Shown piece by piece: positions 11,401 to 26,400 of a DNA stretch of 64,000 bases. The stretch is from the NCBI GenBank assembly GCA_961205875.1, contig OY540814.1:992001-1056000 (forward strand). The letters run 5' to 3'. The DNA is from Sialis fuliginosa. Lineage: Eukaryota; Arthropoda; Insecta; Megaloptera; Sialidae. Every line of letters begins with the position of its first letter. Position 1 is the first letter of the stretch. The notes under the pieces are model-generated. The model was not told the origin of the DNA. It worked only from the letters and a program-made list of their open reading frames with translations, and made no database searches. Position numbers and translations under genes: made by a program.

Positions 11401-14400
11401 AACCCCCTCCTCCTGTGTGTTTTTCGATCAATCAAAGACGAGTAGAAGGGGATTTTTGAGGAGTGGGAAGTTTACAGTATGAAATGTCTTCTGTATTTTA
11501 TTTAGAATATAATACCTGTAGTAGGGCTATGTACATAGTGAGAGATAACTTTTTTTGCATTAATAAATTTGTAACATTTTGTAATATGGATGGCATCAAT
11601 ACAGCATTAGATATATTTTCTTCCAAATGTTCTACTAAATAAAAAGCCAGTGTCCAAACTAATAACTGATGAGTTTCACTTTTATTTAATACACTGGAAA
11701 AAAAACAATCATTATAGTACAGTTGATATTTATTTTTGTTCAGAATTAACTAGTAAAAAAAATGATTAAAGGTAAAATTCAAGAACCCCCTTAAATAAAA
11801 TTTTATCGTCCCTTTATTGATTTTCCCATTGATTTTATGCAGGGCCGTAATTACCACCGGAGCAACAGGGCAGTGCCCTAGGGCCCTCAAGGGTAGGAGG
11901 CCCCCGCGGCAGAGTAAAACTTTTATTTTACTTGGTTCTAACTTGAAAATGTTATACTTATTATAAATTTTGATTTTTTTTTCGTTGCCAATATGAATTT
12001 TACACTTATTAAATTGAAATTGGCGACCAAAAAAAAGGGTCTTCAATTTTTATTTTTGCATATTTTGGGGGGCCCTCGATCACTTCTTGTTCCGGCGCCC
12101 CCGAGCCTCTAGTTACGGCCCTGATTTTATGAGTAACAGGTAATCACCATCGTAGTTTATTAAATTTACAACAAATTCAACATTTACTATTTTTTTTCGT
12201 ATGACTAATAGCTAGGATTGTCAGAAACTCAAAATGTAAAAAGAGAACAATTCCATTTAAAAAAGAGAACAAAAAAGGACTTTTATTTTGTATTAATTAT
12301 TTTAATAAGTAACTTTTGTTAAAATTGTTTTACATAAGTTTAAACTAAAAATAGTTAAATATTTATTCACTGTTGCCGGTAATGGCGAACCAAGGAAAAA
12401 TAAGGCCCTAGGCAAGGTTCCCATTGCAGACTCCGTTAAATAAAAAATTCAAAATAATTTAGCAATTTTAGCAAATTTTAATTGTTTTCATTAATATCTG
12501 AACACCTTTTTTCTCTTCCACTTTTAAATTACGGTCTCTAGGCATTTGCCTAGGCAAAAGTACACCCCTAGTCACCGGTCGCATATAAAATAGTCCCTTA
12601 AATCTAACCCAAGTATATTTGGATTTTTTTTAAATTCTATGATACATGAAAGATGATGAAAACTAATATGAGATAATTGGGACTCTGTATCCAGAAAGAT
12701 AATAAAAAAATAACAACTAAATGTCGTTTTTAGGTTCTTTTTAGTTTATGATTTTTATCTTGAATTATTGCACCTCTCAAATTGAAATTTTGGGCACCTT
12801 TTTATGGGGTTTACGTATTTACAAATACTAATATAAAAACAAGGATTAAGTCAAAATATGCTACATAAGAGAACAAAAGAGGACATTTCAATATAAAAAA
12901 AGAAAAAGAAAGATCAACGCTCAAAAAGAGAACATGTTCTCTTTAAAAGAGATATTCTGGCAACCCTACTAATAGCATTTGATTTAGAGCGTTTGATAAA
13001 GTACTTTTAATTTCACAAGAAAGTTAGGTTAAGATTTTTTTATATAGTTACAATCGTTACAATTCATAATTTCTATAAAAAATGACATTAGAGGTTTTCT
13101 CCAGCAACATAGTTTTAAATCGGCAGCAAGGTTTAATATCAAAAAAATTAAAATAATAACAAAAAACTTTTAAATTAAAATTCTGCAAACAGATACTAAA
13201 AAAACTATCTATTCCCCAGCTTCTTAAGAATTTAATATACAATTTCTTCAGCATCGGTCAAAGTTAACAAAAATACGAAGTTTGGTTTCGCTCAAAAACT
13301 AGCAGTAACTTTAAAGTATTCGAGTTAGAACATAATATATAAAATATGAATGTTTTTTAATGGAGCGGTAGACTTCAAAATTTTGATTTCATCGTTTACT
13401 ATAAAGAAATATAGTTACATACCCATTGTTATTTGTCATATGATGATAAACATAATCAATTGCAACTGGTTGAATCAAAAGCATTTCTTCTGAACATCCT
13501 CCTATAACAGTATTTGCCATTATAGTACCTTGAAGTAAATACAAAATGCCATTTAGACTAGATAAACGTGCAGGTAAAAATCCACTTTTCAAATTCATTT
13601 CTAAGAGACGTTTTACAATTTCATACGTTTCTATTTCCTGTAAATAAAATTATCAGAATTAAAACAAATACTCAAAACCAAATAGTTAAAATATTTAACA
13701 TACCGGTATCAGAACTGCTACGGACTTTGCTATACCTAAAATCAACTGATGATGTAACAAATCATCTTCAATAGGATGCGTTTTTGACAATTCTAAAAAT
13801 TTGTCTAACATCCATTGAAACTGTGATTTTTCAGTAAATAAGTCAGAAATTGCTATTATGGACTTGACAACTTCATTTAATAATCGCAACGGTGTAGCAT
13901 TCTGAAATTTTAAATTGATTTATAGATACCTTCAGTTTCAAGCACAACTTAATGTAGGGTCGAGCGGGGTAAATATGAAACACCAAAAAAATAGGGTAAA
14001 AGTGAAACAAGCTTGCAACTAAAAAACTAATTTGTTTATAGGAGAATTATAAAAACTGACATCATCATTAAACGACCTGAAAATATGAATTGCCTAATAA
14101 GTGATGTGTCACCCCTACAGATTTCCCTGTTAGTTAATTCTTTGCACATAACTTTCTGTATAGCTCAGATATTAATTAAAGTTACAATTTCACATTGATA
14201 TGCTACAAAGAAGATAAATCAAAGTTGCCAAAGTAGCTTTTCTTTTAATTTTTCGAGAAATATTTTCCATTAGAGGCCTGTTTCACTTTTTCCCAAATTA
14301 GAGATTAAAAATGAAACACACTTTTTTTATTTTTAAAGTCCGTGTTGTATCGTACAGTTCAAATGACGTAATGGTTATTCATAAGCGCATCTAGTAGAAA

Positions 14401-17400
14401 AAATTAACGTATGAATTTGTATCGTTAACTGTCAAAAAACATGAAAGATTTATATTGTTTCACTTTTACCCCAGTCGACCCTATAATTTACATACCTGGG
14501 GTTGCAACCATTGTGAATATAAATCTAAAAGGAACTGTATACACGAATGAACATCGATTCCACAATCTTCTAAATATTTATTTCTAATTTCATATTTTAT
14601 TAACGCATCACTTTTTTCTAATGGTATTTCGACTGTTTTACTTGCAATCCATAAATATTCTATCGATACTTGACCATAACTGTACTTTGCGTAATCGTTT
14701 ATTCTATCGATATTAGGTCTTTCTGATATATTTACTTTATTAACATCATAATTAGGAATATGCACGTTTTCTTTTAATTTCCAACAAAGTGTACACAAAA
14801 CAGCTTTTAATTTTTCAAAACTGAAATAAACAATATTAACAGGACTTAGTATATAGTCGCGTCAACGAAGCCTTTTGGTTGGAAGTCCTCAAGAACAGCT
14901 CCGATTTTGATGATTTTTTTTTTTAATTTTGTTTTTTATTTTATTTAAAATCAGAAACCTTTTGGAGCGGGGACCACCGGGAAATACATCGCTTATGTTT
15001 AAATCATCGATGCAGCGAAAACAATGGGAGCTAGAGCAAAAATGAACAGGACCCATTTGATAGAGAATGAAATTTCCTATAAAAAATAATAAAGTTGATA
15101 TCTCTAAAGTTAATATTTTTTGAGTGATGGTCGTCAAAAATCTCATGACTAAAATGTAATTTTTGAAAAATGTCGCTTTATGTCCCGATCAGCTGTAAAA
15201 AGGAATATTGCTATTTAACGATTAATATAAAATTTTTAAAAATTCACTGTTTTACTAGATACTATAGAGAAGATATTTATGGGTTCGTATATGGTTTTCA
15301 CTTTGAATTGTAACTATAGGAGCTACATCAAGAGATTTTTTTTTGTAATTTTTTACCTTTTTTTGGTATTACGTATTTTAAAAACTATCCAACGTTGAAT
15401 AAAAAAATATAATGCATTTTGTAGGTGATTTTATTCTCTATAAATTGAATCTCTTGATATGAAGTTGTAAGTATAACCGTTTGCCCACAATGTGTAAATA
15501 AACACAAAATAATGCATTTTACAACATGAAAAGAAAGATTGCCATGGATTGATTATTTCAACATAAATATTTTTACAGTTCTTCACTTGTATCTTTCAAA
15601 TTTTTTGTTAGATTTAAATTTTATTAAATCATTGATTTCATATTTTAAAATGGCACAATTTAAATAATTATTGGTATCAAGCACATATAAAAATAGCAAA
15701 ATTAAAAAAAAAATCATCAAAATCAGAGCTGTTCTTGAGGACTTATGAATATTGCCTGTTTTATGTATTCATTGACGTGACTATTAAAAAACGAACCTTG
15801 TAGAATTATTGTTGATTGCTTTATTTCTTGGTATATGAAGGTATTTTGAAATATTAGGGTTTCCAGGGACAGGAATCATTAACGTTTGCAATAAAAGAGC
15901 AGTCAAGCCTTGAACGGCTAAACTATTTGCTTGTACTGTAATTGTAATATCATCTGCAAGACTGTCTTCTTCTGTAGAACAACTCAAAACACTTAAGAGA
16001 GACATCCATGTTTCTTCAAATTGTTGACGATTTCTCCAACCAATTAAATTTATTCTATAAAATATAATAATAATTTATTTCCAAAATTTTCCTTTACATT
16101 ATTCATATAAAGGACCTAACGGGGGGCATAAATATGAACTTAATGTTGGTCCTAAAAAATAAATTAATAATAAAAAGAAATAAATAAATATTGCACTAGG
16201 TATACCTCGAAAAAAAACAAATAAAAGTATTTGTAATTTTACTTGTAAATGGATTCTTTCTGAAAGTAGGCGTCAGTTGAAAATTTATAATGCAAATATG
16301 CTTTAAATTACAATTGAATTTAGTATTTATGTGCGAGAGACGATAGTTCCAAATAGACATTTCTCTGTTAATCAATTATCACTGAAATACTTTTAAAGGC
16401 AATATAAAACATTTATTATTAATTAATTTTATAATTCAAAACAATTGATATTTATTTTAAAATCTGAATGACTCGTGGAGCGATTTTTCGTGGTGCGATA
16501 TGGTAACAACGCTAGGTAATGTGTTATTTGTCCTTTATCTTTCCTGGTCTAAGGTGTAACCTAATGTGGTGTTCAAAAGTTAAATATCAATGAAATTACC
16601 TGTATATAAATTCTTCTAATATTTTAACATCGTGCAAATAAGCAATGGACAGAGCTGGCACTTGTGTTTTAAATTGTCCACTGAATTCTGTGTTCCATTC
16701 TTGTTCCCATATAGTGGTTGGAGTGAGAACATAAGAATTAACCACAGGTTGACGTACAAGACAAATAATCAAACTCTTGAGTATTTTAAAGAGGAATTCA
16801 TTTATATATACATATTCTTGTTGAATATTCTCTAACCACAATACCATTGTTGACAATTGATTACAACAAACAGCTGCATTTTTTGTTTCTAAATTTTCTA
16901 AAGTATTTCTAAGAGGAGAAATCGAAACTGTTGGCAAAGTATCTTTGTTTAAAATTAATTGTAAAATCAGTCTATATATAGCGTTAACTGAAGAACACAG
17001 CCATGTTATATGTGTATCCAGAGCAAGAATATTACTCAAGTTTTTTTCTTGAAAAATTAAATCAGCACAGCGTAATAGTAAATCTACCGAATGTGGGTAT
17101 TGATGAAGAAAATTATCATTTTTAATTGTTATATATGCAATATTCTCTAAACAGAGTACACCAAATTTGCAAAGATCTTCAAAATACATGTCTTTTATTT
17201 GAACATGTTTAAAAGATGATAGTAATTCTAAATAACTAATAACTGCTGGAGTAATTTGATTTAATATTTTCCAATAATTCGCACTAGAAAATAATTGATC
17301 TATGCTATTTTCATATTTTTCTTCAGAATGTGTAGATTCATACCCATGTATGCAATAAACCTAAAATTAAATAAATATGGTTAAATATTAAATTAGAAAC

Positions 17401-20400
17401 AAGAATATTTATAATTAGAGGCGTACCGGAATTCCGGCCGGAACTCACGATGTAGATTTAAAGTGAATATTTTAACATCACTACTATTATATTATTATTA
17501 TAACAAACAACAGACACAAACTATAATTATGACTTATAAAATACAAATCCCCCAACCATAAAAATTGTAAGAGTTTAGACTTACACATGTTTCAATAGCA
17601 ACGCTATCATCATCGGAGTCCTAAAGACACTAACTTAAATCTAAATAACTACGACTATTTATATACCTTAGAAACTACTGAACCAGAACTTATCCTAGAA
17701 CGGTAATCGTTGACCGTGTTGGTCTGAGACATTACTTTAATAAGGTGAAAAGGTTGGACCATAGGGGTCCACTGTCAGAATTAAATACTTTACCCTTATT
17801 TTTGAAAATCTCCATACTTTTTTTTGTACATTGGTCAGAGTAGAAGAGCCATCAATGTAAGATTTAAAGAACATATAGCCAATGTAAAACATTTAAGATT
17901 AAATAAGTCCAGTGCAGCTACTCATATGTTTGAAAATCACCACAGAATTCAGGATCTTAATCTATTGAAAGCTGTTTCTAACAGTAAAGATTTAAATTGC
18001 TATGAAAGTATGGAGATTTTCAAAAATAAGGGTAAAGTATTTAATTCCGGCAATGGACCAACCTTTTCACCTTATTAAAGTAATGACTCAAACCAACACG
18101 GTCAACGATTACTGTTCCAGGATAAGTTCTGGTTCAGTAGTTTCTAAGGTATATAAATAGTCGTAGTTATTTAGATTTAAGTTAGTGATAGCATTGCTAT
18201 TGAAACACGTGTAAGTCTAAACTCTTACAATTTCTATTTGTATTTGATATATTATTAATATTTTTATATTATATTATTATTGACACTAGAAATGTAATTA
18301 CATTCAATCGAAAAGAACATATGCTATACAAATAATTTAACGAAGCTGTAAAAATTACAGAATATGTAAAAAACACTATTATAATTTAATGTATTTTCTT
18401 AAAGAAATACCATATAGAACAATGTTATATTAATTTAAGATAATAATCTATGTATTTAAATTTAAATTATAATAGTAGTGACGTTAGACGTGAGTTTCGG
18501 CCGGAATTCTTGTACACCTCTATTTATAATCCAATAATACATACTTGATGTGGTTTTGGCATTAAACTTTTTAAATACATAACATGCTTCATAAGTGAAT
18601 CAATAACAGCATTCAGTAACATGGATTCTTTATCACCTGAATTTAAACATTTCATTGATAACGAAATACAATCTTTGAGTATCATTTTATTAAAATTTTC
18701 TTGCGACATTATAAAAGTTATATCATTATATTCCAAGTTATTCAGTAGCTCTGCAGATTCTTTTCCTAAATAAATACTTTGGCAGCAACGATTCTTTACT
18801 TGTGACAAGTACCAAGTCTTATTTAATTCTATGTCACAAATATTTTTCGATTTTCCAGCTGGTTCAACATCGCTTTTGATTAATACCAATGAATAACATT
18901 TATTTGCTAATTTGTTTACCAAGCTAACAAGTGAACCATGTCTAAAATAACGGGAATTAGTAAATAATATGTTTAATTATATAAAAAAGTAGTACCCCGC
19001 TCTAACGGCAGATTAGATTCCAAAACATTGCCGTAAAACAAAAAGTAGAATAGCCTTTTAGTCCAGTGAATGAAGCAATTTGATGTGAAATTTTCCAGAA
19101 CAGCATCTTTATGGTTGATTCTTATAGATTTTGAGCTACTGAACACGGAAAAAATGAGAAGTGGGGTTTCACCCCTAAAAATGGTGTAAAAGGGTGAACA
19201 TCAAGTTTTTTTCCCGTTTTATCGATTTATTTCAAAAACTAAATTGACGATGGGGTTATATTATGGTTGATATTTATGGGGGCCATCTTTGATAGCCACC
19301 ATTTTGTGTCCTGCATGGATTTTCATGTAGCTCCCTATCTAAAAATCTTCCTTTTGACTCTATCTATGACCACAGAATATGGCATATTCCAATCAAAAAA
19401 TGCATCGCTATTTTACATACCAGGCGTACTATAGCTATTTATTATGCTTTCTTACATTTTATTATGAAAAATGCATTTTGTGAATTTTTATATGGGTTGA
19501 TAAGGGTGAATATACAAGTGTTAGGTTGTTATTTGTTATGAATCAACTTCAATAAATTTTTAGAATTTATTTCTCGAAAATACCTTTTTTAATTTTTTAC
19601 GACAAAATGCGATTTGATGCATATTGATATGCGTTTTAAATGCATTTATGTGCATGAAAAACTTTTTTTCTTACGCAGCCTTGATTTTAGGTATAAATAG
19701 AAGCTACAAGTGCAATTTGGTAAAAAAATATTGATTCCTGATTTTTTTACTTAGTTTTTAGTGCAACACAAATTTTAAAAAATATTTTGTGATACACCCT
19801 TAAATATTGGCTAATATCATTGGTAAATCTATTCATATTTGGCTATAATATGGTTGATCTCAGTTCTTTGGAGCTTTAGGAAGAATTTAAGCCAATATAC
19901 GAGTCTGTGCGATGATATGCCCAAGAGTTATTCAATTTTTATTGATTAGGACCGAAAATTAACAATTTTACGGCTTTTTCACCCTCTGGAAGAGATGTTT
20001 TTTGGTTAAATTTTATATAACTGATAACTAATTGATTCATTTGAGTATCAGCTACAAATATCAACCATAATATAACCCCATTGTCGATTTAGTTTTTGAA
20101 ATAAATCGAAAAAACGGGAAAAAAACTTGATGTTCACCCTTTTTACCCCATTTTTAGGGGTGAAGTCCCACTCCTCATATAAGAATCAACCATAAAATTG
20201 TTGTTCTGGAAAATTTCCATTTTTGACCATTTTTTCTGCTTCATTGGCTGGACTATTTCTTTCACCATCAGGAAAGTGAAAAAACCAAATTTTTTTTAAC
20301 TCAAAAAATTACTCCTCGTATATCTGAAATTGCTTCAACTCTAATAAAATATAAACAAAAGTTAACTAAACAAAAAAATTATTCTAATATGGTATTTTAA

Positions 20401-23400
20401 AAAAATTAATCGTTTTTCGTAATAATTCTTATGGTCAATTAATTACTCCAAAATGCTCTCCCCTTAGTTTTTCAAAATTATCAATATTTTAAAGTCATAA
20501 TTAAAATTTCTCACTTTAATTAGAGTTGGAGCAATTACAGATATATGAAGAGTAATTTTTTTAGCTAAAAAAAATTGATTTTTTACTAGCCCGCACTAAC
20601 TTCCTGACGGTCTGCATATAAAATTGTAATAACCTAAAAAATTTGACTCAACTATTGAGCAGGTCAACGGGGTTTTACTTTTTAAACTAATTTATGTACA
20701 TGTAAAATAAACTTACTTTCTTATAGATTCATTTTCAATCAATGAATTTTTTATAAAAATAAAATCATCTTCGGTAAATTGTTCTGTTACGTTTTCAATT
20801 TTTAACGTTAACAACAACTCAATTCTATGGCACGCAATGCTATCAGCTAATCTTGATATACATGATAACCAATAATTTAACATTTTTGAGATTAAGTATT
20901 TCAACAATATACAAGACTGTAAATTATGCATATTTTCCAAACATTTTAATAACTTGATCATAAAATATGGCTGAAATTGATAAAACATGTATCAATATTA
21001 TGCGCATTTATGCAGTCAAATTGCATTTGATTAGGGTGACCAGGTCTCAGGTTTTGACCCAGAGTCTCAGGGTTTGTATACTGTTTCTCCGGGCTCAGGG
21101 TTTCGGTGCAATTTCTCCGGGTTTTGTAATGATGATGACGATTAAAAAAAAAGGTCGTCAAAAATAGAGCAGAGGCGCAAAAGTGCAGATTAGGGTAATA
21201 CATTTTTAAATTTTATTAAAATAAAAATAAAAAGGATAAAATAAGATAAAAAAGGGGTCTTTATTTACATGTCAGGATTTACAAAAACTAAAATCTGGTC
21301 ACCCTACTAACGATATTTACACAACTCTGACACGCAGTTTAAAAACACATAGTCCATATTTGCTATGGTCAGTGACAACTCTGCCACCTATCAGATAAAA
21401 GTTGAATCCTTCTGAAGTTCCCAAACAGCCATTTGAATTTTTTAAATATAATGTAAAAATTATGTAAATAAGCTATTAAAATTATTAAAATGCAATCAAG
21501 AATTAAAGAATAACTATATCTTTGTGCTGTACCAAATTGTGACAATAATTCATTCAAGTTTTCATCTGTTACAGCTGTCAAAGAAATATGGGTGAAAAAT
21601 TTAAACTTAACCTCCATTTATTATTAAAATATTTATGTTTTCTGTTCACACTTTACTCCCAATAGTACATTTACATTGAACGGTAAATAATATGAATAAT
21701 AGAAATCTTAATTTGAATTCAAATGGCTGTTTGGGACCTTCAGAAAGGTTCAAGTTTTATCCGATAGGTGGCAGAGTGGTCATTGACTTTAATTGCCATC
21801 GTAACTAAAAAGTTTCATTTTGAATTTCATTCAATTTGCAGGGCAACAATGCAATTTGACTTCCCAGATGACTTTTTAAATATATAAATTAATGGCATGT
21901 TAAGGTATTTCTCGGGGAGAAACAAGGTACGCTATATGTTAGAAAAGGAAAAAAAAGTGTAGTATAAAATCAAGATAGCCATGGTATAAATTAAAATACA
22001 ATTTGGCAACATTGAGTATATATTTTCTATTGCGCATGCGCGACTTTTGTATTCCCGATGACAGCTACATATTATTTAATATTTTGATGTGATAACGTGT
22101 ACTATTATTTGCAGTTGAATTTGTTATATATTATAAGTTTATAATTAAGAAATAGTTTTTATTAATTTTATTATTCCTTGAAATTAAAAGAACAATATAT
22201 TCAGCACGTACAATTACCGTGATATTTTTTTATCAGAAAATAAGTTTTTATTTTACTTATAACTTAAAAACGGGGTGGTGAAAATACTTTAGATTTTTTA
22301 TAATAACTCCAATTATATTTATTTAGTTTTTCTCAATATTTCATAAATTTCTTGATCTTCCTTCGCATAAAACTATTTACTTTTTCATTGAAAATCCGCT
22401 TAAAATATCGTAATCCCTATACTCGCAATGTTAAATTTTTGATTTTATTTTGACGATATCTTCGCTCACAGATGGTCCATCATTTTAAAATTTTGAATGT
22501 AGCTTCTAATAACCTTTTTTTAGTTTTTTACAAAATTTGAGCTAACTCTTGAATCTTTTAATTTTTCTGAGAAATACCTTAAACCAAAAATGTTAAGAGC
22601 TGACACATCTCATGGCATGTTATGACAACTTATTGCTTTAAAATATACTTTGAAATTAACAAAGTTGAGGACCACTCGATAGAATTTAATTAAAGTGTAT
22701 ATAATAATTACCTCTGTTCTATTACTGCAATATTTTATCACAGTACTAAGAAACATTCCACTATAATTATAATTCCGATGAATAGCCGATATCAATTCGT
22801 GCACTGGTTCTTCATTTGAAAGTAAAATAAGAGTTTCAATGTGATTTTCCAAAAACCATGTAAGTTTTTCTTCATCATCTATATTTTCACACTATAAAAA
22901 TTAAAATTATATTTCTAATATTTATATAAACTAGAAGCCAATTATTCAACTTGTGTAAAAACCAATTGTAGATCAAATCTAAAAAATGTTTGAGATGTGA
23001 AATTCTGTTTCCAAATAATATTAAGAGGTTTTGTTTAAAAAATTAGTTAGCCTCATCCACAAGGTTTATAACAAAAAAAAAAAAAAAACTGTTCCCTAAA
23101 ACTAAAATTCAAAATCATAATGATTTTATATTTATCTGAAAGTTAATCAACCCAATCGTGCCTAGCATTACATGATGAAAGGAACAAATTCGTTTAAAAT
23201 TCAGGTAATTATTTTGTGCAAAAACGCTCGAATACGTCGTTTAGTATTTTTAGTTGCGGATTTTTTGACATAAGAAAATTGTATACAGGGTGTCTCAAGA
23301 AGAACATTTACAGTCATCATTGATTTTTTTAAATGGAACACCCTATATATTATACCATTTTTTAATTATACGGTGTATTCTGAACACTTTTTGTACAACA

Positions 23401-26400
23401 TACCATATCTCTAAAATCAGCGGTTTTTGGAATAATGACGTTTGAAAATTGACATTTTGAAATACACACAAGTCAAATAAAATGTTTAAATTGAAAAAAT
23501 ACACCTTGAACATTTTTTTAAAAGCCAACAAAAACATCCTGGTATGGCAAAAAAAAACATTGAACTTTTTTCTTTCTTTTATTTTTCCTTTTTCTTTTTT
23601 TTCCTTTTTTTTCTTTTTTTCTTCTTTTTTTTGCAATACCAGGTTGTTTTTGTTGGCTTTTAAAAAAATGTTCAAGGTGTTTTTGTTCAATTTAATCATT
23701 TTATTTGACTTGTGTGTATTTCAAAATGTCAATTTTCAAACGCCATTATTCCAAAAACCGCTGATTTTAGAGATATGGTATGTTGTACAAAAAGTGTTCA
23801 GAATACACCGTACAATTCAAAAATGGTATAATATATAGGGTGTTCCATTTAAAAAAATCAATGATGACTGTATATGTTTTTCTTGAGACACTCTGTATAC
23901 AATTTTCTAATGTCAAAAAATCCGCAACTAAAAATACTAATCGACGTGTCCGAACGTTTTTGCACAAAATAATTACCTGAATTTTAAACGAATTTGTTCC
24001 TTTCATCATAAACTGTATGTAACAGAGCGCTTTTGTTAAGATTTTGCGTTTGATGTAAGATTATTTTAATTCAAATGGGTTTGAAATCATACTTATTTTC
24101 GAGTATTGGATTGAATACATTAACAATGCAATTACGAACGTCCTGAAGTTTTAGTATATATAGATAGGTATGAATTGATGACAGAAAAATCAGCAATATC
24201 GGTAACAAAAAAAAACATCGGGAACGATTGAGTTAAACTAAAATATAAATTGAGAGAAAATATTACTTACTACATAATCACTGAAAGCTATGACACCACA
24301 CATCTGAAGAATGTTCATATTTATATTGTTACAAATTGGTCGTCTATGTACAACTTCTGATTTATTTTCATTATTATTAATTTGTAAAATTTTCGACCAA
24401 TATAATTTATCTGAATAATTTAAAAGAATCAATAAATAACACCATCTATATGACAGAATTGGTTTAAAATGAGCGATCTTCAAAAAATTTATATTTAATG
24501 TTTCAATATCAATGAAATCTTCTAATTCATCATTTTTATTTATTAAATCCATTGCTGTTTTTGTAGCAATACAATGACTTCCTAGAATTAATTATTTATA
24601 GTTAGAATAATGTTTTTATATACAAATAATCAAATAAATTTCATAAATTGATAATTTTTTAACAATCAAAACGCATTTTTTTTAACTTTCACTTTTAAGG
24701 GATTGCAATTTCAACCATTGTTGCCAAATAAATCAAAAACATATGCTGTATCAGTGGAACAAACACTGTACATTAGGGTGGTCCTTACATGGGGTTAGGA
24801 CGAATTTTGACCCGGCCGCCACCTAAATCAGCTCCAAATAATTAAAAAATAATGTGGCAAAAGTTTCAGCCCTCTATCTTCAAAAATTGGCCATTACCAG
24901 AGGGGGGTGATTTTCCTATTTAAAATACACGTGTTTTTTCGATTTTTCAAAGACCTGCGTAATAATACTGTCTTAAACTCTTTCTAAAAATCTAGAATAC
25001 TCATGAAAGCATCCCTGCTACTCATATTCCATATCTTGATGGATAAATTAAACTTCTAATTCAACGTTGACAGTTATATGGGTCATTGGGTCATTTCATC
25101 AAGAGAAAATTTAAACAAAAGTTTTTTATATAATTTCTGGATAATTTTGTCAGAAAAATGTTTGACATTGAAAAAAAATATTTTGATTATAAAATTAAAA
25201 TTGAAAAAAAAATTTGGTCTTGCCAGTTAGAAATTTATATTGATTTTGTTAAAAATAGTTTTGGCATATACTCTATTATTGCGATATTACATTAAACATT
25301 TACAAAATTGTATTCTTTGTACAGGATGTATCAAAACTCTGAACTAAATTTTTTTCAAAATTTTCAAATGGAACCCCTATATATTTTCACATTTTCGAAT
25401 TGCCTATTCAATTCTAAACACATTTTATAAACTATGTTCTATACCTAAATCCAGCCGTTAAAAAGTTATTAATTTAATTTGAATGATAGGTTACAACTTT
25501 GTATTAATGGTCATAATTTCTAAACCGCTCAGTATAATCCCACACATGCTTATATCAAAATATCCAAAAGAATAAATGTTTTAAAATTATCAATCAAAAA
25601 TATATACATTGTATTTAAAAAAAACATAACTTTGATTTGTAACGCATTTATGGGACACTCTATATAAATGTAACTATTTTTAAAATGTGCGGCTTGTCTA
25701 ACCTGACAACTTTTGTATTTAAAGTTTTCTTCCATTTGTTATAATAAATGAAATATTGAACTTTGCTACAGTCTTGAGACATCCTGTATGTAGTTGACAA
25801 AATAAAGGGCCACAGCCGCGGTATTAATTGTATTAACAATAAGACATACCTGATTCAAACATGTATAAACAAATCATTAAAAACATATCCAATTGTTGTA
25901 AAAAATGAGATTCTTCTTTCCCTCCAATTAAAATCTCAACGCATTTTTCACTTGCTACTTCAATCACTCGAAATATATATCTAGTAAATATCATTTGAGG
26001 AGGTAAATCTTTGGAACAATAACCACTAATAGAAACGTTCAGAGGGTCATAAGTATACGTAAGATTGTCATATATACTATCCAGACGAATATCAAGTTTA
26101 ATTCCATTCAAATGTAATAACAGTAGTTCTTCTTTAATTTGTAAAATAAGAAGAAAGACAGATACTATTGAACCCAACCAACGACTCATTGTTATTATCG
26201 ATGATTGCTAAAAATTAATTACAACAATTGATTTAATTTAAAAATCCATAGATAAAAATAGTTCCATTTGAACTTTAACCTAGAAAATATTAAACAATGA
26301 ATACGTTTACACAGCGCTGTTATTCCAGTTTAACTATAACCGATGTAATAAAACCGTTTTAAGGGGGCAGACCCAGTTGGAAATTCCAAAAAAAGCTCTT

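Larger units (their letters stand above)
17416..18522. mobile_element. hAT-like MITE with a nested Penelope-like foldback
   Basis: Inverted ends of about 34 bp (TAGAGGCGTACCGGAATTCC at left, its imperfect complement at right) are flanked by perfect 8 bp duplications TTTATAAT at 17408-17415 and 18523-18530. That is the hAT signature. The interior is a Penelope-like foldback. It lies in huntingtin intron 21, ending 14 bp from the exon 21 donor. Confidence 0.85.
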
